Shown here piece by piece: positions 27,859-37,437 of a DNA stretch of 64,000 nt. The stretch comes from Cellulomonas sp. Y8 (GTDB lineage: Bacteria; Actinomycetota; Actinomycetes; Actinomycetales; Cellulomonadaceae), in assembly GCF_008033115.1 (NCBI RefSeq), contig NZ_CP041203.1:2294001-2358000 (forward strand), in the 5' to 3' direction. The notes beneath the pieces are model-generated. The model ran no database searches. It had not been told where the DNA came from and saw only the letters and a list, made by a program, of their open reading frames with translations. Position numbers and translations under genes: made by a program. Position 1 is the stretch's first letter, and every line of letters starts with the position of its first letter.

Positions 27859-27890
27859 GGCCGGCGACGGGCCCGCACCCGTCGCCGGCC
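27859..27890 (+). terminator. Hairpin terminator after the chemoreceptor gene
   Basis: Perfect 13-bp arms (27859-27871 GGCCGGCGACGGG; 27878-27890) with a 6-nt loop lie 38 nt after the stop codon. No T-tract. Confidence 0.7.
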
Positions 27891-27980
27891 GCGGTGGCCG
27901 GTTCCACTCCCTTCCTTCGGTTCCGGGGTCGGCGTCAGCGAGAGCCGCCCCGAGCTGCGGGGTCCGGGGACCACGAGGTC

Positions 27981-28020
27981 CGTCGGCCGGCGGAGGACCC
28001 GCATCCGCCGCCGGCCGACG
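27981..28020 (-). terminator. Hairpin terminator after the chaplin-like gene
   Basis: Twelve-base arms CGTCGGCCGGCG (27981-27992) and its complement (28009-28020) enclose a 16-nt loop, 17 nt beyond the stop of the minus-strand surface-protein gene. Confidence 0.65.
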
Positions 28021-28037
28021 GGTTCAGTGGCGGGCGG

Positions 28038-29570
28038 TCAGGTGAGCGCCACCCGCGGGATGCGGCGGAGCAGCAGGCCGAGGCCCACCAGGCCGAGCGC
28101 GGCCAGCACCGTCAGGGCGGCGGGAGCGCCCGTCGGGGCCAGCGCGGCCGGCACGGTCGCCGCCGCCGTCGCCGCCGAGCGGTCCAGGGCGGCGGCCAGG
28201 TCGGCCGCGGCGAGGACCTCGGAGGTGAAGCCGACGTCGGCGACCGTGGTGGTGCCGTCGTCGGTGGTGGCGCCGGGGCCCGTGGTGCCGGGGTCGGTGC
28301 CGGTGCCCGGGTCGGTGCCGGTGCCGGTGCCCGGGTCGGTGCCGGTGCCGGTGCCGGGGTCGGTGCCGGTGCCCGGGGCGGTCCCGGTGCCCGGGTCGAC
28401 CACCGCCGCGTCGCCGGCCACGCCGAGCGCGAGGTCGCCGATCGAGACCGGCACGGTGACCGGCAGCGCGATGCCGATGCCGGACAGCGGACCGTCGGTG
28501 TCGCCGTCGCCGGCCTCGGCGGTGGGGGTGCCGGTGCCGGCGGTGCCGGTCGACGTGGTGCTCGCGTCGCCGACCAGGCCGAGCGCGACGTCGCCGACGG
28601 TGATCGGGATGCTGATCGGCGCGGCCACGGCGATGCCGGAGCCGGTGCCGTCGGCGTCGCCGGTGCCGGCCTCGGCGGTCGGGCCACCGGTGCCGGTGGT
28701 GCCGGTGCCGGTCGACGTGGTGCTCGCGTCGCCGATCAGGCCGAGCGCGACGTCCCCGACGGTGATCGGGACGCTGATCGGAGCCGCGACGCTGGTGCCC
28801 GCGAGCGCGCCGTCGGCGTTCCCGGTGCCGGCCTCGGCCGTGGGGCCGCCGGCGGTGCTCCCGGTGCCGGTGCCGGTGGACGACACCGTTCCGTCGCCCA
28901 GCACGCCGAGCGCCACGTTCCCGACGGTGATCGGGACGCTGATCGGCGCGGCCACCGCGGTGCCGGAGCCGATGCCCTCGGCGTCCCCGCCGCCGGACGT
29001 GGCGGTCGGTGCCGCGGTGCCGCCGACGGCGGGCGTAGTGCCACCGGTGGTGCTGGCGTCGCCGAGGACGCCGAGGGCGACCCCGTCGACGTCGACCGGG
29101 ATGCTCACCGGGGCGGCGACGCCGGTCCCGGAGGCGATCCCCCCGTCCCCGCCCCCGGCCGTGGCGGTCGGGGCGGTGGCGGGCGCGGCCGGAGCGGCCA
29201 GCGCCGTCGCGGACGCGTCGCCGAGGACGCCGACGGCGACCGTCGAGACGTCCACCGGGACGCTGACCGGGGCGGCCACGGCGGTGCCGGAGGCCACCCC
29301 CTCGGAGCTCCCCCCGCCGGCGTCGGCCGCCGGGGCGGGCGCCGCCGGGGCGGCGGGCGCGGCCGCGGGTGCCGCGGCGGTGGTCGTCGCATCCCCGAGG
29401 ACGCCGGCGGCGAGGCCGGTCACGTCCACGGAGACGTCGACGGGTGCCTCGATCCCGAGGCCGGACAGCAGGCCGTCGTCGTCGGCGGCGTAGGCCGACA
29501 CGGCCCCGGCGACGACGAGGCCGCCGGTCAGCAGAGCGGTGTGGACCGCTCGCCTCATGTTCGTGTGCAT
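28038..29570 (-). CDS. Chaplin-like repeat surface protein with LAxTG sorting signal
   Basis: This 510-residue secreted protein has a signal peptide (MRRAVHTALLTGGLVVAGAV, cut near SAYAAD), then seven repeats of ~30 residues in the style SGTGVAAPVSIPVDVDGVAL then GVLGDAST, separated by Ala/Thr/Gly-rich linkers of 20-30 residues. The repeats resemble chaplin domains (G-x-AP-x-xVPVxV...VxxxGD) but lack the chaplin Cys pair. A (GTDPGTGT)n stretch follows. The end is LAPTG, a hydrophobic helix and RR: a sortase class E-type LAxTG signal, as in long chaplins. It is probably an amyloid-like or adhesive wall protein; function is inferred. It is co-directional with the secreted protein gene 96 bp upstream. 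Confidence 0.75.
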   Translation of the reverse strand: MHTNMRRAVHTALLTGGLVVAGAVSAYAADDDGLLSGLGIEAPVDVSVDVTGLAAGVLGDATTTAAAPAAAPAAPAAPAPAADAGGGSSEGVASGTAVAAPVSVPVDVSTVAVGVLGDASATALAAPAAPATAPTATAGGGDGGIASGTGVAAPVSIPVDVDGVALGVLGDASTTGGTTPAVGGTAAPTATSGGGDAEGIGSGTAVAAPISVPITVGNVALGVLGDGTVSSTGTGTGSTAGGPTAEAGTGNADGALAGTSVAAPISVPITVGDVALGLIGDASTTSTGTGTTGTGGPTAEAGTGDADGTGSGIAVAAPISIPITVGDVALGLVGDASTTSTGTAGTGTPTAEAGDGDTDGPLSGIGIALPVTVPVSIGDLALGVAGDAAVVDPGTGTAPGTGTDPGTGTGTDPGTGTGTDPGTGTDPGTTGPGATTDDGTTTVADVGFTSEVLAAADLAAALDRSAATAAATVPAALAPTGAPAALTVLAALGLVGLGLLLRRIPRVALT

Positions 29571-29666
29571 GATCGTCTTCCCCTGCTTCTGAGTCGGTGC
29601 GCCGGCGTGCGGCGCGAGGGCCCGTGGGGCGCGGCGGCACGGGTGCCGCGGGCGCCGGGGCCCGAC

Positions 29667-30932
29667 TCAGGCGGGGAAGACGGGGACGTCGCGGAGACGG
29701 AGCGGGAGCTCGACGCGGTCGCGGGCGGCGGCGAGGAGCCGCGACCCGCCCAGGACCAGCGCGAGAGTCGTGAGGACCGCCAGGACGTCCTGGCCGGCGG
29801 GGGTGCGCAGCGGGCTGCCGGCGGAGCCGGTGCCGGACGGGGCCGGGGCGCTGGGCGCCGGCGGCACCGGGCGGTCGCCGCCGCCGACGGGAGCGGACGC
29901 CGACCGGGCGGCGTCGTCGGTGCCCGTGGCGGCCGGGAGGACCACGTCGGAGGGGGCCGCGGCGGAGGCCGCGGCCGCGCCGGTGCCGGTGGGGGCGTCC
30001 GCCAGGAGCCGGGCGCCCGCCCACGGCAGCGGCGCCCCGACGGGGGCGGGGTCGGTGGCGCCCGCGGCGCCGGGCGCGGCGGGGGCGGTCGGCGGCGTGC
30101 CGGTGGGCGGCACCGGGGTGCCGGTGACCGGGCGCAGCACGCCCACCACGGGCGCGAGCGCGTCGCCCACGGGCGTCCCGCCCACCCCGTCGAGGACGGG
30201 GTCGAGCACGCCGGTCACCACCGGCGCGACCACGGGCGTGAGGGCGGGGGCGAGCGGCGTGACCGCCGGGGCGATCGCGGTGAGCACCGGGGCGAGGACC
30301 GTCTCGGCGACCGGGGCCACCACGACGGAGGTCACCGCGCCGAGGACCGGCGCCAGCGGCTCGGTCGCCTGCGCGACCGGCGCCACGACGCCGTCCACCA
30401 GGCCGTCGACCAGCGGCGCGGCCGCGTCGACGACAGGTGCGACGACCTCGTCGCCCAGCGCGGAGGTCACGGCGCCGACCAGCCCGGGCGCCTCGGCCGC
30501 GGGGGTGGTCACCGCGGGCGTCGAGGCGACGACCTCGGCCGCGGGGGTGTCGGGGTGCTCGGCGTGGGCCGCCGGCGCGGCGGGTCCGGGGTCGGCGGGC
30601 GCCGGCGCGGCGGGTCCCGGGTGCGGGGGAGCGGCCGGCGCGGGGGTCGGTGCGGTCGCCGCGGCCGGCGGCAGCACCGCGTGCACCACGGGCGCCACGA
30701 CGTGCTCCGTCACGGGCTGCGCGACCGAGCCGACCAGGTCCCCGACCCCGCCGAGCAGCGAGGAGACGGGTCCGGCGGAGGGCGGCGGTGCCTCGTCGGC
30801 GGAGGCGGCGGGGGCGAGCGCGACCACGGCGGCACCGGCGAGCGTCAGCCCGCCCGCCGCGTACAGGCCCCGGCGGGCCCATCGCGACGCGAGCGAGCGC
30901 GCACGCCGTGCGGCACCCGGTCGCGCTGTCAT
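29667..30932 (-). CDS. Secreted Ala/Pro/Val-rich surface protein with C-terminal membrane anchor
   Basis: This 421-residue protein starts at ATG 30932 behind GGGGGAG. A basic N-region plus GLYAAGGLTLAGAAVVALAP forms a signal peptide cut after ASA. The mature chain is Ala/Pro/Val-rich with many short PVV/APV repeats (VVAPVVDAAAPLVDGLVDGV, PVAETVLAPVLTAIAPAVTP), predicted beta-prone and hydrophobic. A low-complexity Pro/Gly/Thr stretch leads to a final helix VLAVLTTLALVLGGSRLLAA and a basic tail. There is no clear LPxTG-type motif before the helix. It precedes the chaplin-like gene on the same strand, so the two may form a joint cell-surface layer; no known family was recognised. Confidence 0.65.
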   Translation of the reverse strand: MTARPGAARRARSLASRWARRGLYAAGGLTLAGAAVVALAPAASADEAPPPSAGPVSSLLGGVGDLVGSVAQPVTEHVVAPVVHAVLPPAAATAPTPAPAAPPHPGPAAPAPADPGPAAPAAHAEHPDTPAAEVVASTPAVTTPAAEAPGLVGAVTSALGDEVVAPVVDAAAPLVDGLVDGVVAPVAQATEPLAPVLGAVTSVVVAPVAETVLAPVLTAIAPAVTPLAPALTPVVAPVVTGVLDPVLDGVGGTPVGDALAPVVGVLRPVTGTPVPPTGTPPTAPAAPGAAGATDPAPVGAPLPWAGARLLADAPTGTGAAAASAAAPSDVVLPAATGTDDAARSASAPVGGGDRPVPPAPSAPAPSGTGSAGSPLRTPAGQDVLAVLTTLALVLGGSRLLAAARDRVELPLRLRDVPVFPA

Positions 30933-31105
30933 GGCGACTCCCCCTGAGTCTCCCCGGCGGGCCCACCGTCTCTGGCGGGCCCTGACCCCGTCGACGGTAG
31001 GAGCGCCCGGCGGGGCAGGCAACAGATGGGGGCGGGTGATATCGCCCGTCCGGGTGACCGCGCGGCGGTGACCTGCGGCGACGCCGAGGGCGACGCCCGC
31101 CCGGT

Positions 31106-31489
31106 TCAGCGGTCGCGGCTGCGGGGGATCGCGACGCTCAGCGCGAACGACACCACGGAGACGATGAGCGCGCCGATGAACGCGTCGCCGAAGTCGTCGA
31201 TCCGCAGGCCCCAGTCGGTCTGCTCGGTGATCCACGCGGTGAGCATGAGCATCAGCGCGTTGACGACCAGCGTGAACAGGCCCAGCGTGAGGATGTACAG
31301 CGGGATCGAGATGATGTTCACGATCGGCTTCACGATCGCGTTGACGATCCCGAACACCAGCGCGACCGCGAGGATCACGCCGATCCGCCCCCACGTGCTG
31401 TCGGCGCCGACGATCGAGATGCCCGGCAGCAGCACCTCGGCCAGCCACAGGGCGACGCCGCTGATCAGGACCCGCAGCACGAAGCTCAT
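31106..31489 (-). CDS. Phage holin family (superfamily IV-like) small membrane protein
   Basis: This 127-residue protein has four membrane helices: VLRVLISGVALWLAEVLL, GVILAVALVFGIVNAIVKPI, LGLFTLVVNALMLMLTAWI and FIGALIVSVVSFALSVAIP. The sequence GIVNAIVKPIVNIISIPLYI is the hallmark of the widespread bacterial 4-TM family named after phage holins (mycobacterial 4-TM type). Despite the name these are ordinary chromosomal genes with no phage context here. ATG 31489; the gene is divergent from the aminotransferase gene. Role unknown, presumably in the cytoplasmic membrane. Confidence 0.85.
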   Translation of the reverse strand: MSFVLRVLISGVALWLAEVLLPGISIVGADSTWGRIGVILAVALVFGIVNAIVKPIVNIISIPLYILTLGLFTLVVNALMLMLTAWITEQTDWGLRIDDFGDAFIGALIVSVVSFALSVAIPRSRDR

Positions 31490-31602
31490 GGGCCGATCCT
31501 GCCATCCGGTCCGCCACCGCGGCAGCCCCGTCGCGCGGCGGCCCGCCGACCACCCCGCGACCGCCCGTCCCGACGAGGTCTGCGCGGTGGCATCCTGGCG
31601 GC

Positions 31603-32667
31603 GTGAAGCACGTGCCCCTGCGCCCCGCCCTCGCGAGCCTGCCCCCGTACGTCCCGGGCGCCCGCGTCCCCGTCGGCGCGGCCGCGTTCAAGCTGTCGTC
31701 GAACGAGAACCCGTACCCGCCGCTGCCGTCGGTGGTGGCGGCGATCGCGGACGGCGCGGTGGACGTGAACCGGTACCCGGACATGTACGCCACCGACCTC
31801 GTCGAGGCGGTCGCGGACCACCTGGGCGTGCAGGCCGACCAGGTGGTCGCGGGCTGCGGCTCCGTGGCGGTGCTGGGCCACGTGCTCGCGGCGTTCTGCG
31901 ACGCGGGCGACGAGGTGGTGCACCCCTGGCGGTCGTTCGAGGCGTACCCGATCGCGGTGACCCTCGCGGGCGCGACGGGCGTCCCGGTGCCGGTCGGGGC
32001 TGACGGCCGGCTGGACCTGCCGGCGCTCGCGGCCGCGGTGACGGAGCGGACCCGCGTGGTGCTGGTGTGCACGCCGAACAACCCGACCGGGCCCGCCGTG
32101 CACGCCGACGAGCTCGACGCGTTCCTGGCCGCCGTGCCGCGGGACGTGCTCGTGGTGCTCGACGAGGCGTACGTGGAGTTCGTGCGCGACCCGCAGGCCC
32201 CGGACGGGCTAGCCGTGCTGGCCGCGCACCCGAACGTCGTCCTGCTGCGGACGTTCTCGAAGGCCTACGGCCTGGCGGGGCTGCGGGTCGGCTACGCGGT
32301 CGCCGACGCCCGCCTCGCCGCGGGCATCCGCGCGGCGTCGACCCCGTTCGGGGTGTCCCACCTGGCCCAGCTCGCGGGCGTGGCGTCGCTGCGCGCGCGG
32401 GACGAGCTCCTCGAGCGCGTGGACGGGATCGTGCGGGAGCGGACCCGGCTGCTGGCCGGCCTGCGCGAGCACGGCTGGGACGTCCCGGACAGCCAGGCGA
32501 ACTTCGTGTGGCTGGCGCTCGGCGACGGCACCGCGCGGTTCGCCGAGGCGGCGACGGCGGCGGGTGTGCTCGTGCGGCCGTTCGCCGGCGACGGCGTCCG
32601 GATCAGCGTCGGCGAGCCCGAGGCGACCGACGTCGTCCTGCGGGTCGCGCGCGACCTTCGTCACTGA
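31603..32667 (+). CDS. pat: Histidinol-phosphate/aromatic amino acid aminotransferase
   Basis: This 354-residue class I/II PLP aminotransferase shows KLSSNENPYPPLPSVVAAIA, AGCGSVAVLGHVLAAFCDAG, VHPWRSFEAYPIAV, CTPNNPTGPAVHADE, VVLDEAYVEFVRD and FSKAYGLAGLRVGYAVAD with the Schiff-base Lys. The NENPYPP and WRSFEAYP motifs favour the stand-alone aromatic aminotransferase (Pat) often annotated hisC2 in actinobacteria; no other his genes are near. The start is GTG 31603; CATCCT six nt upstream is a weak -10, so the mRNA may be leaderless. Final substrate choice (phenylpyruvate or imidazole acetol phosphate) is uncertain. Confidence 0.88.
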   Translation: MKHVPLRPALASLPPYVPGARVPVGAAAFKLSSNENPYPPLPSVVAAIADGAVDVNRYPDMYATDLVEAVADHLGVQADQVVAGCGSVAVLGHVLAAFCDAGDEVVHPWRSFEAYPIAVTLAGATGVPVPVGADGRLDLPALAAAVTERTRVVLVCTPNNPTGPAVHADELDAFLAAVPRDVLVVLDEAYVEFVRDPQAPDGLAVLAAHPNVVLLRTFSKAYGLAGLRVGYAVADARLAAGIRAASTPFGVSHLAQLAGVASLRARDELLERVDGIVRERTRLLAGLREHGWDVPDSQANFVWLALGDGTARFAEAATAAGVLVRPFAGDGVRISVGEPEATDVVLRVARDLRH

Positions 32668-32781
32668 CCGGGGCGCCCGCCCGGGCGAGTCCGCAGGTCA
32701 CGCGGCGTCGTCGCGGGTGGGTCCCACCGCGCGGCCGCCGCCCGCTCGCCTATGCTGCGACGAGCGCAGAGAGGTGGAGGG

Positions 32782-34017
32782 GTGACCGAGAGCACGACGC
32801 CGGGCGTGGTGACGCCGCCCGCGTGGCCCGGCCGCGCCGGTCGCCCCGCCGACCCCCTGGACGGCGGCCCCATCGCGGTGCTGCTGGTCGAGGACGACGA
32901 CGGCGACGCGCTCCTCGTGGAGGAGCACCTGTCCGACGCGGGCCTGGACGCGCGCCTGGTGCGGGCGCGGACGCTCGACGAGGCCACCGCGCGCCTCGAC
33001 GTCGACTGCGTCCTGCTCGACCTGGGCCTGCCCGACTCCGTGGGTCTCGGCGCGCTGCAGACCCTGCTGTCGGCCGGCGCCCCGGCGGTGGTCGTGCTCA
33101 CCGGGCGGACCGACACCGAGACCGGGTTGCAGGCGGTCGCCGCCGGCGCGCAGGACTACCTGGTCAAGGGCGAGGTCGACGGCGAGCTGCTCGGCCGCTC
33201 GGTGCGGTACGCGGTGCAGCGACGCCGCCTGCAGGCCGTCGACCGCGAGCTGTACCGCAGCATGGTCCGGGCGGAGGAGACCGTGCGGCTGGAGAGCGCG
33301 CTGCTGCCGCGCCCGTCCGTCCAGGACGACCGCCTGGAGGTGCGCGTGGGTTACCGCGCGGGCCGGGACGGCGTGCTCGGCGGCGACTTCTACGACGTGA
33401 TCGAGCGCCCCGACGGCACGGTGCTCGCGATCGTCGGGGACGTCTGCGGGCACGGCCCGGACGAGGCCGCGCTCGGCGCGGTGCTGCGCACGGCCTGGCG
33501 CACCCTGGTGCTCGCCGGCACGACGACCCCCGAGCTGCTGCCCCTGCTGGAGCGGGTGCTCGAGTCCGAGCGGGCCCGCGACGAGGTCTTCACCACGATG
33601 TCGATGGTCGAGATCGCGCCCGACCGCTCGACGGTCGACCTGTACCTGGCGGGCCACCCGGTGCCGTTCCTGCTCGGCGACCCCGGCGCGGGGCGGCCGT
33701 CGGAGCTGCTGCCGCGCGAGCTGCGCGGGCGCGCCCTCGGCATCCCGGTGGACGGCGCCTGGCGGCCCCGGCGGCTGGAGCTGGGCGACCGGTGGCGGCT
33801 CATGATGTACACGGACGGCGTGCTGGAGGCGACGATCAGCGGGACCCACGAGCGGATCGGCAAGGCCGGCCTGCTGGAGCTGGTGGACGGGGTGCTGGCC
33901 GGCGCGCCGGCGGACCCGGTGGACGAGGTGCTGCGCGAGGTGCGCCGCCGGCACGGCGGCGAGCTCGTCGACGACACCGCCGTCGTCGTGCTCGGCTGGG
34001 GCGGGGCCCCCGCGTGA
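32782..34017 (+). CDS. Response-regulator PP2C (SpoIIE/RsbU-type) phosphatase
   Basis: The 411-residue protein has an N-terminal receiver domain (VLLVEDDDGDALLVEEHL; phospho-acceptor Asp in VDCVLLDLGLPDSVGL; Lys in DYLVKGEVDG) joined by a helical linker to a PP2C serine phosphatase (GGDFYDVIERPDGT, IVGDVCGHGPDEAALGAVLR, RLMMYTDGVLEATI, VDDTAVVVLGW), with metal-binding Asp residues present. Such proteins dephosphorylate anti-sigma antagonists once the receiver is phosphorylated. GTG 32782 has GGAGG just ahead. It is followed directly by a sensor kinase and a single-domain regulator, so the kinase may control it. Cytoplasmic. Confidence 0.9.
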   Translation: MTESTTPGVVTPPAWPGRAGRPADPLDGGPIAVLLVEDDDGDALLVEEHLSDAGLDARLVRARTLDEATARLDVDCVLLDLGLPDSVGLGALQTLLSAGAPAVVVLTGRTDTETGLQAVAAGAQDYLVKGEVDGELLGRSVRYAVQRRRLQAVDRELYRSMVRAEETVRLESALLPRPSVQDDRLEVRVGYRAGRDGVLGGDFYDVIERPDGTVLAIVGDVCGHGPDEAALGAVLRTAWRTLVLAGTTTPELLPLLERVLESERARDEVFTTMSMVEIAPDRSTVDLYLAGHPVPFLLGDPGAGRPSELLPRELRGRALGIPVDGAWRPRRLELGDRWRLMMYTDGVLEATISGTHERIGKAGLLELVDGVLAGAPADPVDEVLREVRRRHGGELVDDTAVVVLGWGGAPA

Positions 34018-34092
34018 CGGCCGCCCCCCTCGCCGCCGGCCCGGCCGCGCGGGCCCCGCACGACGCTGCGCCGCCGCCTCGGCGCCGCCCTC

Positions 34093-35627
<1,535 letters not shown>

Positions 35628-35631
<4 letters not shown>

Positions 35632-36074
35632 GCGTGGCACGCAACGGCAAGGTGATCGACGTCCTCCTGGTCGAGGACGACCCGGGCGACGTCCTGATGA
35701 CGCGCGAGGCGTTCGAGGACAACAAGGTCGCGAACCGGCTGGCGGTCGTCTCCGACGGCGTCAGCGCGCTGGCGTTCCTGCGCAAGGAGGGCGAGCACGC
35801 CGACGCCCCGACGCCGGACCTCGTGCTCCTCGACCTCAACCTGCCGCGCATGGACGGCCGCGAGGTGCTGGAGGCGATGAAGAACGACGACGCGCTCCGC
35901 AGCATCCCGGTCGTCGTGCTCACCACCTCGGAGGCCGAGGAGGACGTCGTGCGCTCCTACTCGCTGCACGCCAACGCCTACGTGACGAAGCCCGTCGACT
36001 TCGAGCGGTTCATCGAGGTCGTCCGCCAGATCGACGAGTTCTTCGTCGAGGTCGTGCGGCTGCCGCAGCGCTGA
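35628..36074 (+). CDS. Single-domain response regulator (Rcp1-like)
   Basis: The 148-residue receiver domain has VLLVEDDPGDVLMTREAFED with acidic residues, phospho-Asp in DLVLLDLNLPRMDGREVLEA, Thr in VVVLTTSEAEEDVVRSYSLH and Lys in ANAYVTKPVDFERFIEVV. There is no output domain, as in the Rcp1 partners of phytochrome-type kinases. GTG 35628 overlaps the kinase stop as GTGA, so kinase and regulator are coupled. A hairpin terminator follows. Output is presumably by protein contact or phosphotransfer. Confidence 0.93.
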
Positions 36075-36092
36075 CCTCGTCCGACGCCGCGC

Positions 36093-36125
36093 CGGCCCGT
36101 CGCCCCCACCCGGGGCGGCGGGCCG
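36093..36125 (+). terminator. Terminator after the signalling operon
   Basis: Arms 36093-36106 (CGGCCCGTCGCCCC) and 36112-36125 pair over 14 bp with one U-G pair and a 5-nt loop, 18 nt after the regulator stop. Confidence 0.65.
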
Positions 36126-36220
36126 TCGTCGTGCGTGGGGGCGGCAGCGGGTCCACGGTGGGGTTGTCGGGACCCCACAACGGGGGTACGCCCGTCTTGA
36201 CGGCGCCCGGGGCCCTGGAC

Positions 36221-36249
36221 CTACGGTGGCGTAGCCTACGCTGGCGTAG
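36221..36249 (+). promoter_or_regulatory. Tandem palindromic operator upstream of the 2-oxoacid dehydrogenase genes
   Basis: Two 14-bp copies, CTACGGTGGCGTAG (36221-36234) and CTACGCTGGCGTAG (36236-36249), repeat every 15 bp. The second is a 6+6 palindrome with a 2-nt centre. TTGACG at 36197 may be a -35 element. The CTACG/CGTAG half-sites resemble TetR-family acyl-CoA-type operators; the regulator is not identified. Confidence 0.5.
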
Positions 36250-36305
36250 GTTAGACACGGCCACGGGGAAGCCCGGGGCCACCCCCCAGCCCGAAGGAGA
36301 ACCGC

Positions 36306-37437
36306 GTGAGCACCAGCGGTCCGCTCACCGACGACGGCCTGGTCCAGCTGCTCACGCCCGCGGGCGAGCGCGTCGACCACCCCGACTACAGCGCCCGGGT
36401 CGCCCACCTCGACGCCGACGCCCTGCGCGGTCTGTACCGCGACATGGTGCTCGTGCGGCGCTTCGACACCGAGGCGACCGCCCTGCAGCGGCAGGGCGAG
36501 CTGGGCCTCTGGGCGCAGTGCCTCGGCCAGGAGGCCGCGCAGGTCGGCTCCGGCCGCGCGCTGGCCCCCCAGGACTACGTGTTCCCCTCCTACCGGGAGC
36601 ACGGCGTCGCGCACACCCGCGGCGGCCTGGACCTCACGCAGCTGCTCCAGCTGTTCCGCGGCGTCGACCACGGCGGCTGGGACCCGGAGGAGTTCAACTT
36701 CCACCTGTACACGCTGGTGATCGGGTCGCACACCCTGCACGCCACGGGGTACGCGATGGGCGTCCAGCGCGACGGCGCGGGTCGGCACCGGCGACCCGGA
36801 GCGCGACACCGCGGTCGTCACCTACTTCGGCGACGGCGCGACCGCCCAGGGCGACGTGAACGAGGCGCTGGTGTTCGCCGCGGTCAACAACGCCCCGCTG
36901 GTGCTGTTCCTTCAGAACAACCAGTGGGCCATCTCCGAGCCCACGACCCGCCAGGCGCGCGTCCCGCTCGCCGCGCGCGGCCCGGGCTTCGGCGTGCCGA
37001 GCGTCCGGGTCGACGGCAACGACGTGCTCGCGACCTACGCCGTGACGGCCGAGGCGCTGGAGCGCGCCCGGTCCGGCGGCGGCCCGACCCTGGTCGAGGC
37101 GTTCACCTACCGGATGGGCGCGCACACCACCTCCGACGACCCGTCCCGGTACCGGTCGGCGGCGGAGGAGGACTACTGGCGGCAGCGCGACCCGATCGAC
37201 CGGCTGGAGAAGCACCTCGCCGCGACCGGCGAGCTGTCCGAGGAGTTCCGGGCGGGGCTGGCCGCGGAGGCCGACGCGCTCGGCGAGAAGATCCGGACGT
37301 ACGTCCGGGCGCTCGGCCGTCCCGCCACCAGCACGATGTTCGACCACGTGTACGCGACCCCGCACTCCGTGGTGGACGCCGAGCGCGCCTGGTTCGAGCG
37401 GTACGAGGCCTCGTTCGCGGGAGGGGAGCACCGGTGA
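36306..37437 (+). pseudogene. bkdA: 2-oxoacid dehydrogenase E1 alpha, interrupted by one apparent extra G
   Basis: GTG 36306 follows AAGGAG. The N-terminal half reads as E1 alpha (LYRDMVLVRRFDTEATALQR, LWAQCLGQEAAQVGSGRAL, VFPSYREHGVAHTRGG) up to AMGVQRDGA. The remainder is in another frame: VGTGDPERDTAVVTYFGDGA, NEALVFAAVNNAPLVLFLQN (thiamine diphosphate motif GDG...NN) and FTYRMGAHTTSDDPSRYRSA, ending at 37437. Deleting one G from GGG at 36779-36781 gives a clean 376-residue protein. The enzyme decarboxylates branched-chain 2-oxoacids or pyruvate; the sequence resembles mycobacterial BkdA. Because downstream genes look functional, a sequencing error or recent mutation is likely. Misread without a shift, it produces a false E1alpha-E1beta fusion. 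Confidence 0.85.

Noticed and set aside
28290..28400. Short tandem repeats that could suggest a CRISPR array
   Set aside because: The repeats are in frame with a coding sequence for Gly/Thr/Asp/Pro and have no unique spacers. No cas genes are near. No CRISPR array was found in the window.
31106..31489. Prophage remnant suggested by the holin name
   Set aside because: There are no phage structural, integrase or lysis genes nearby. The family is a common chromosomal 4-helix protein.
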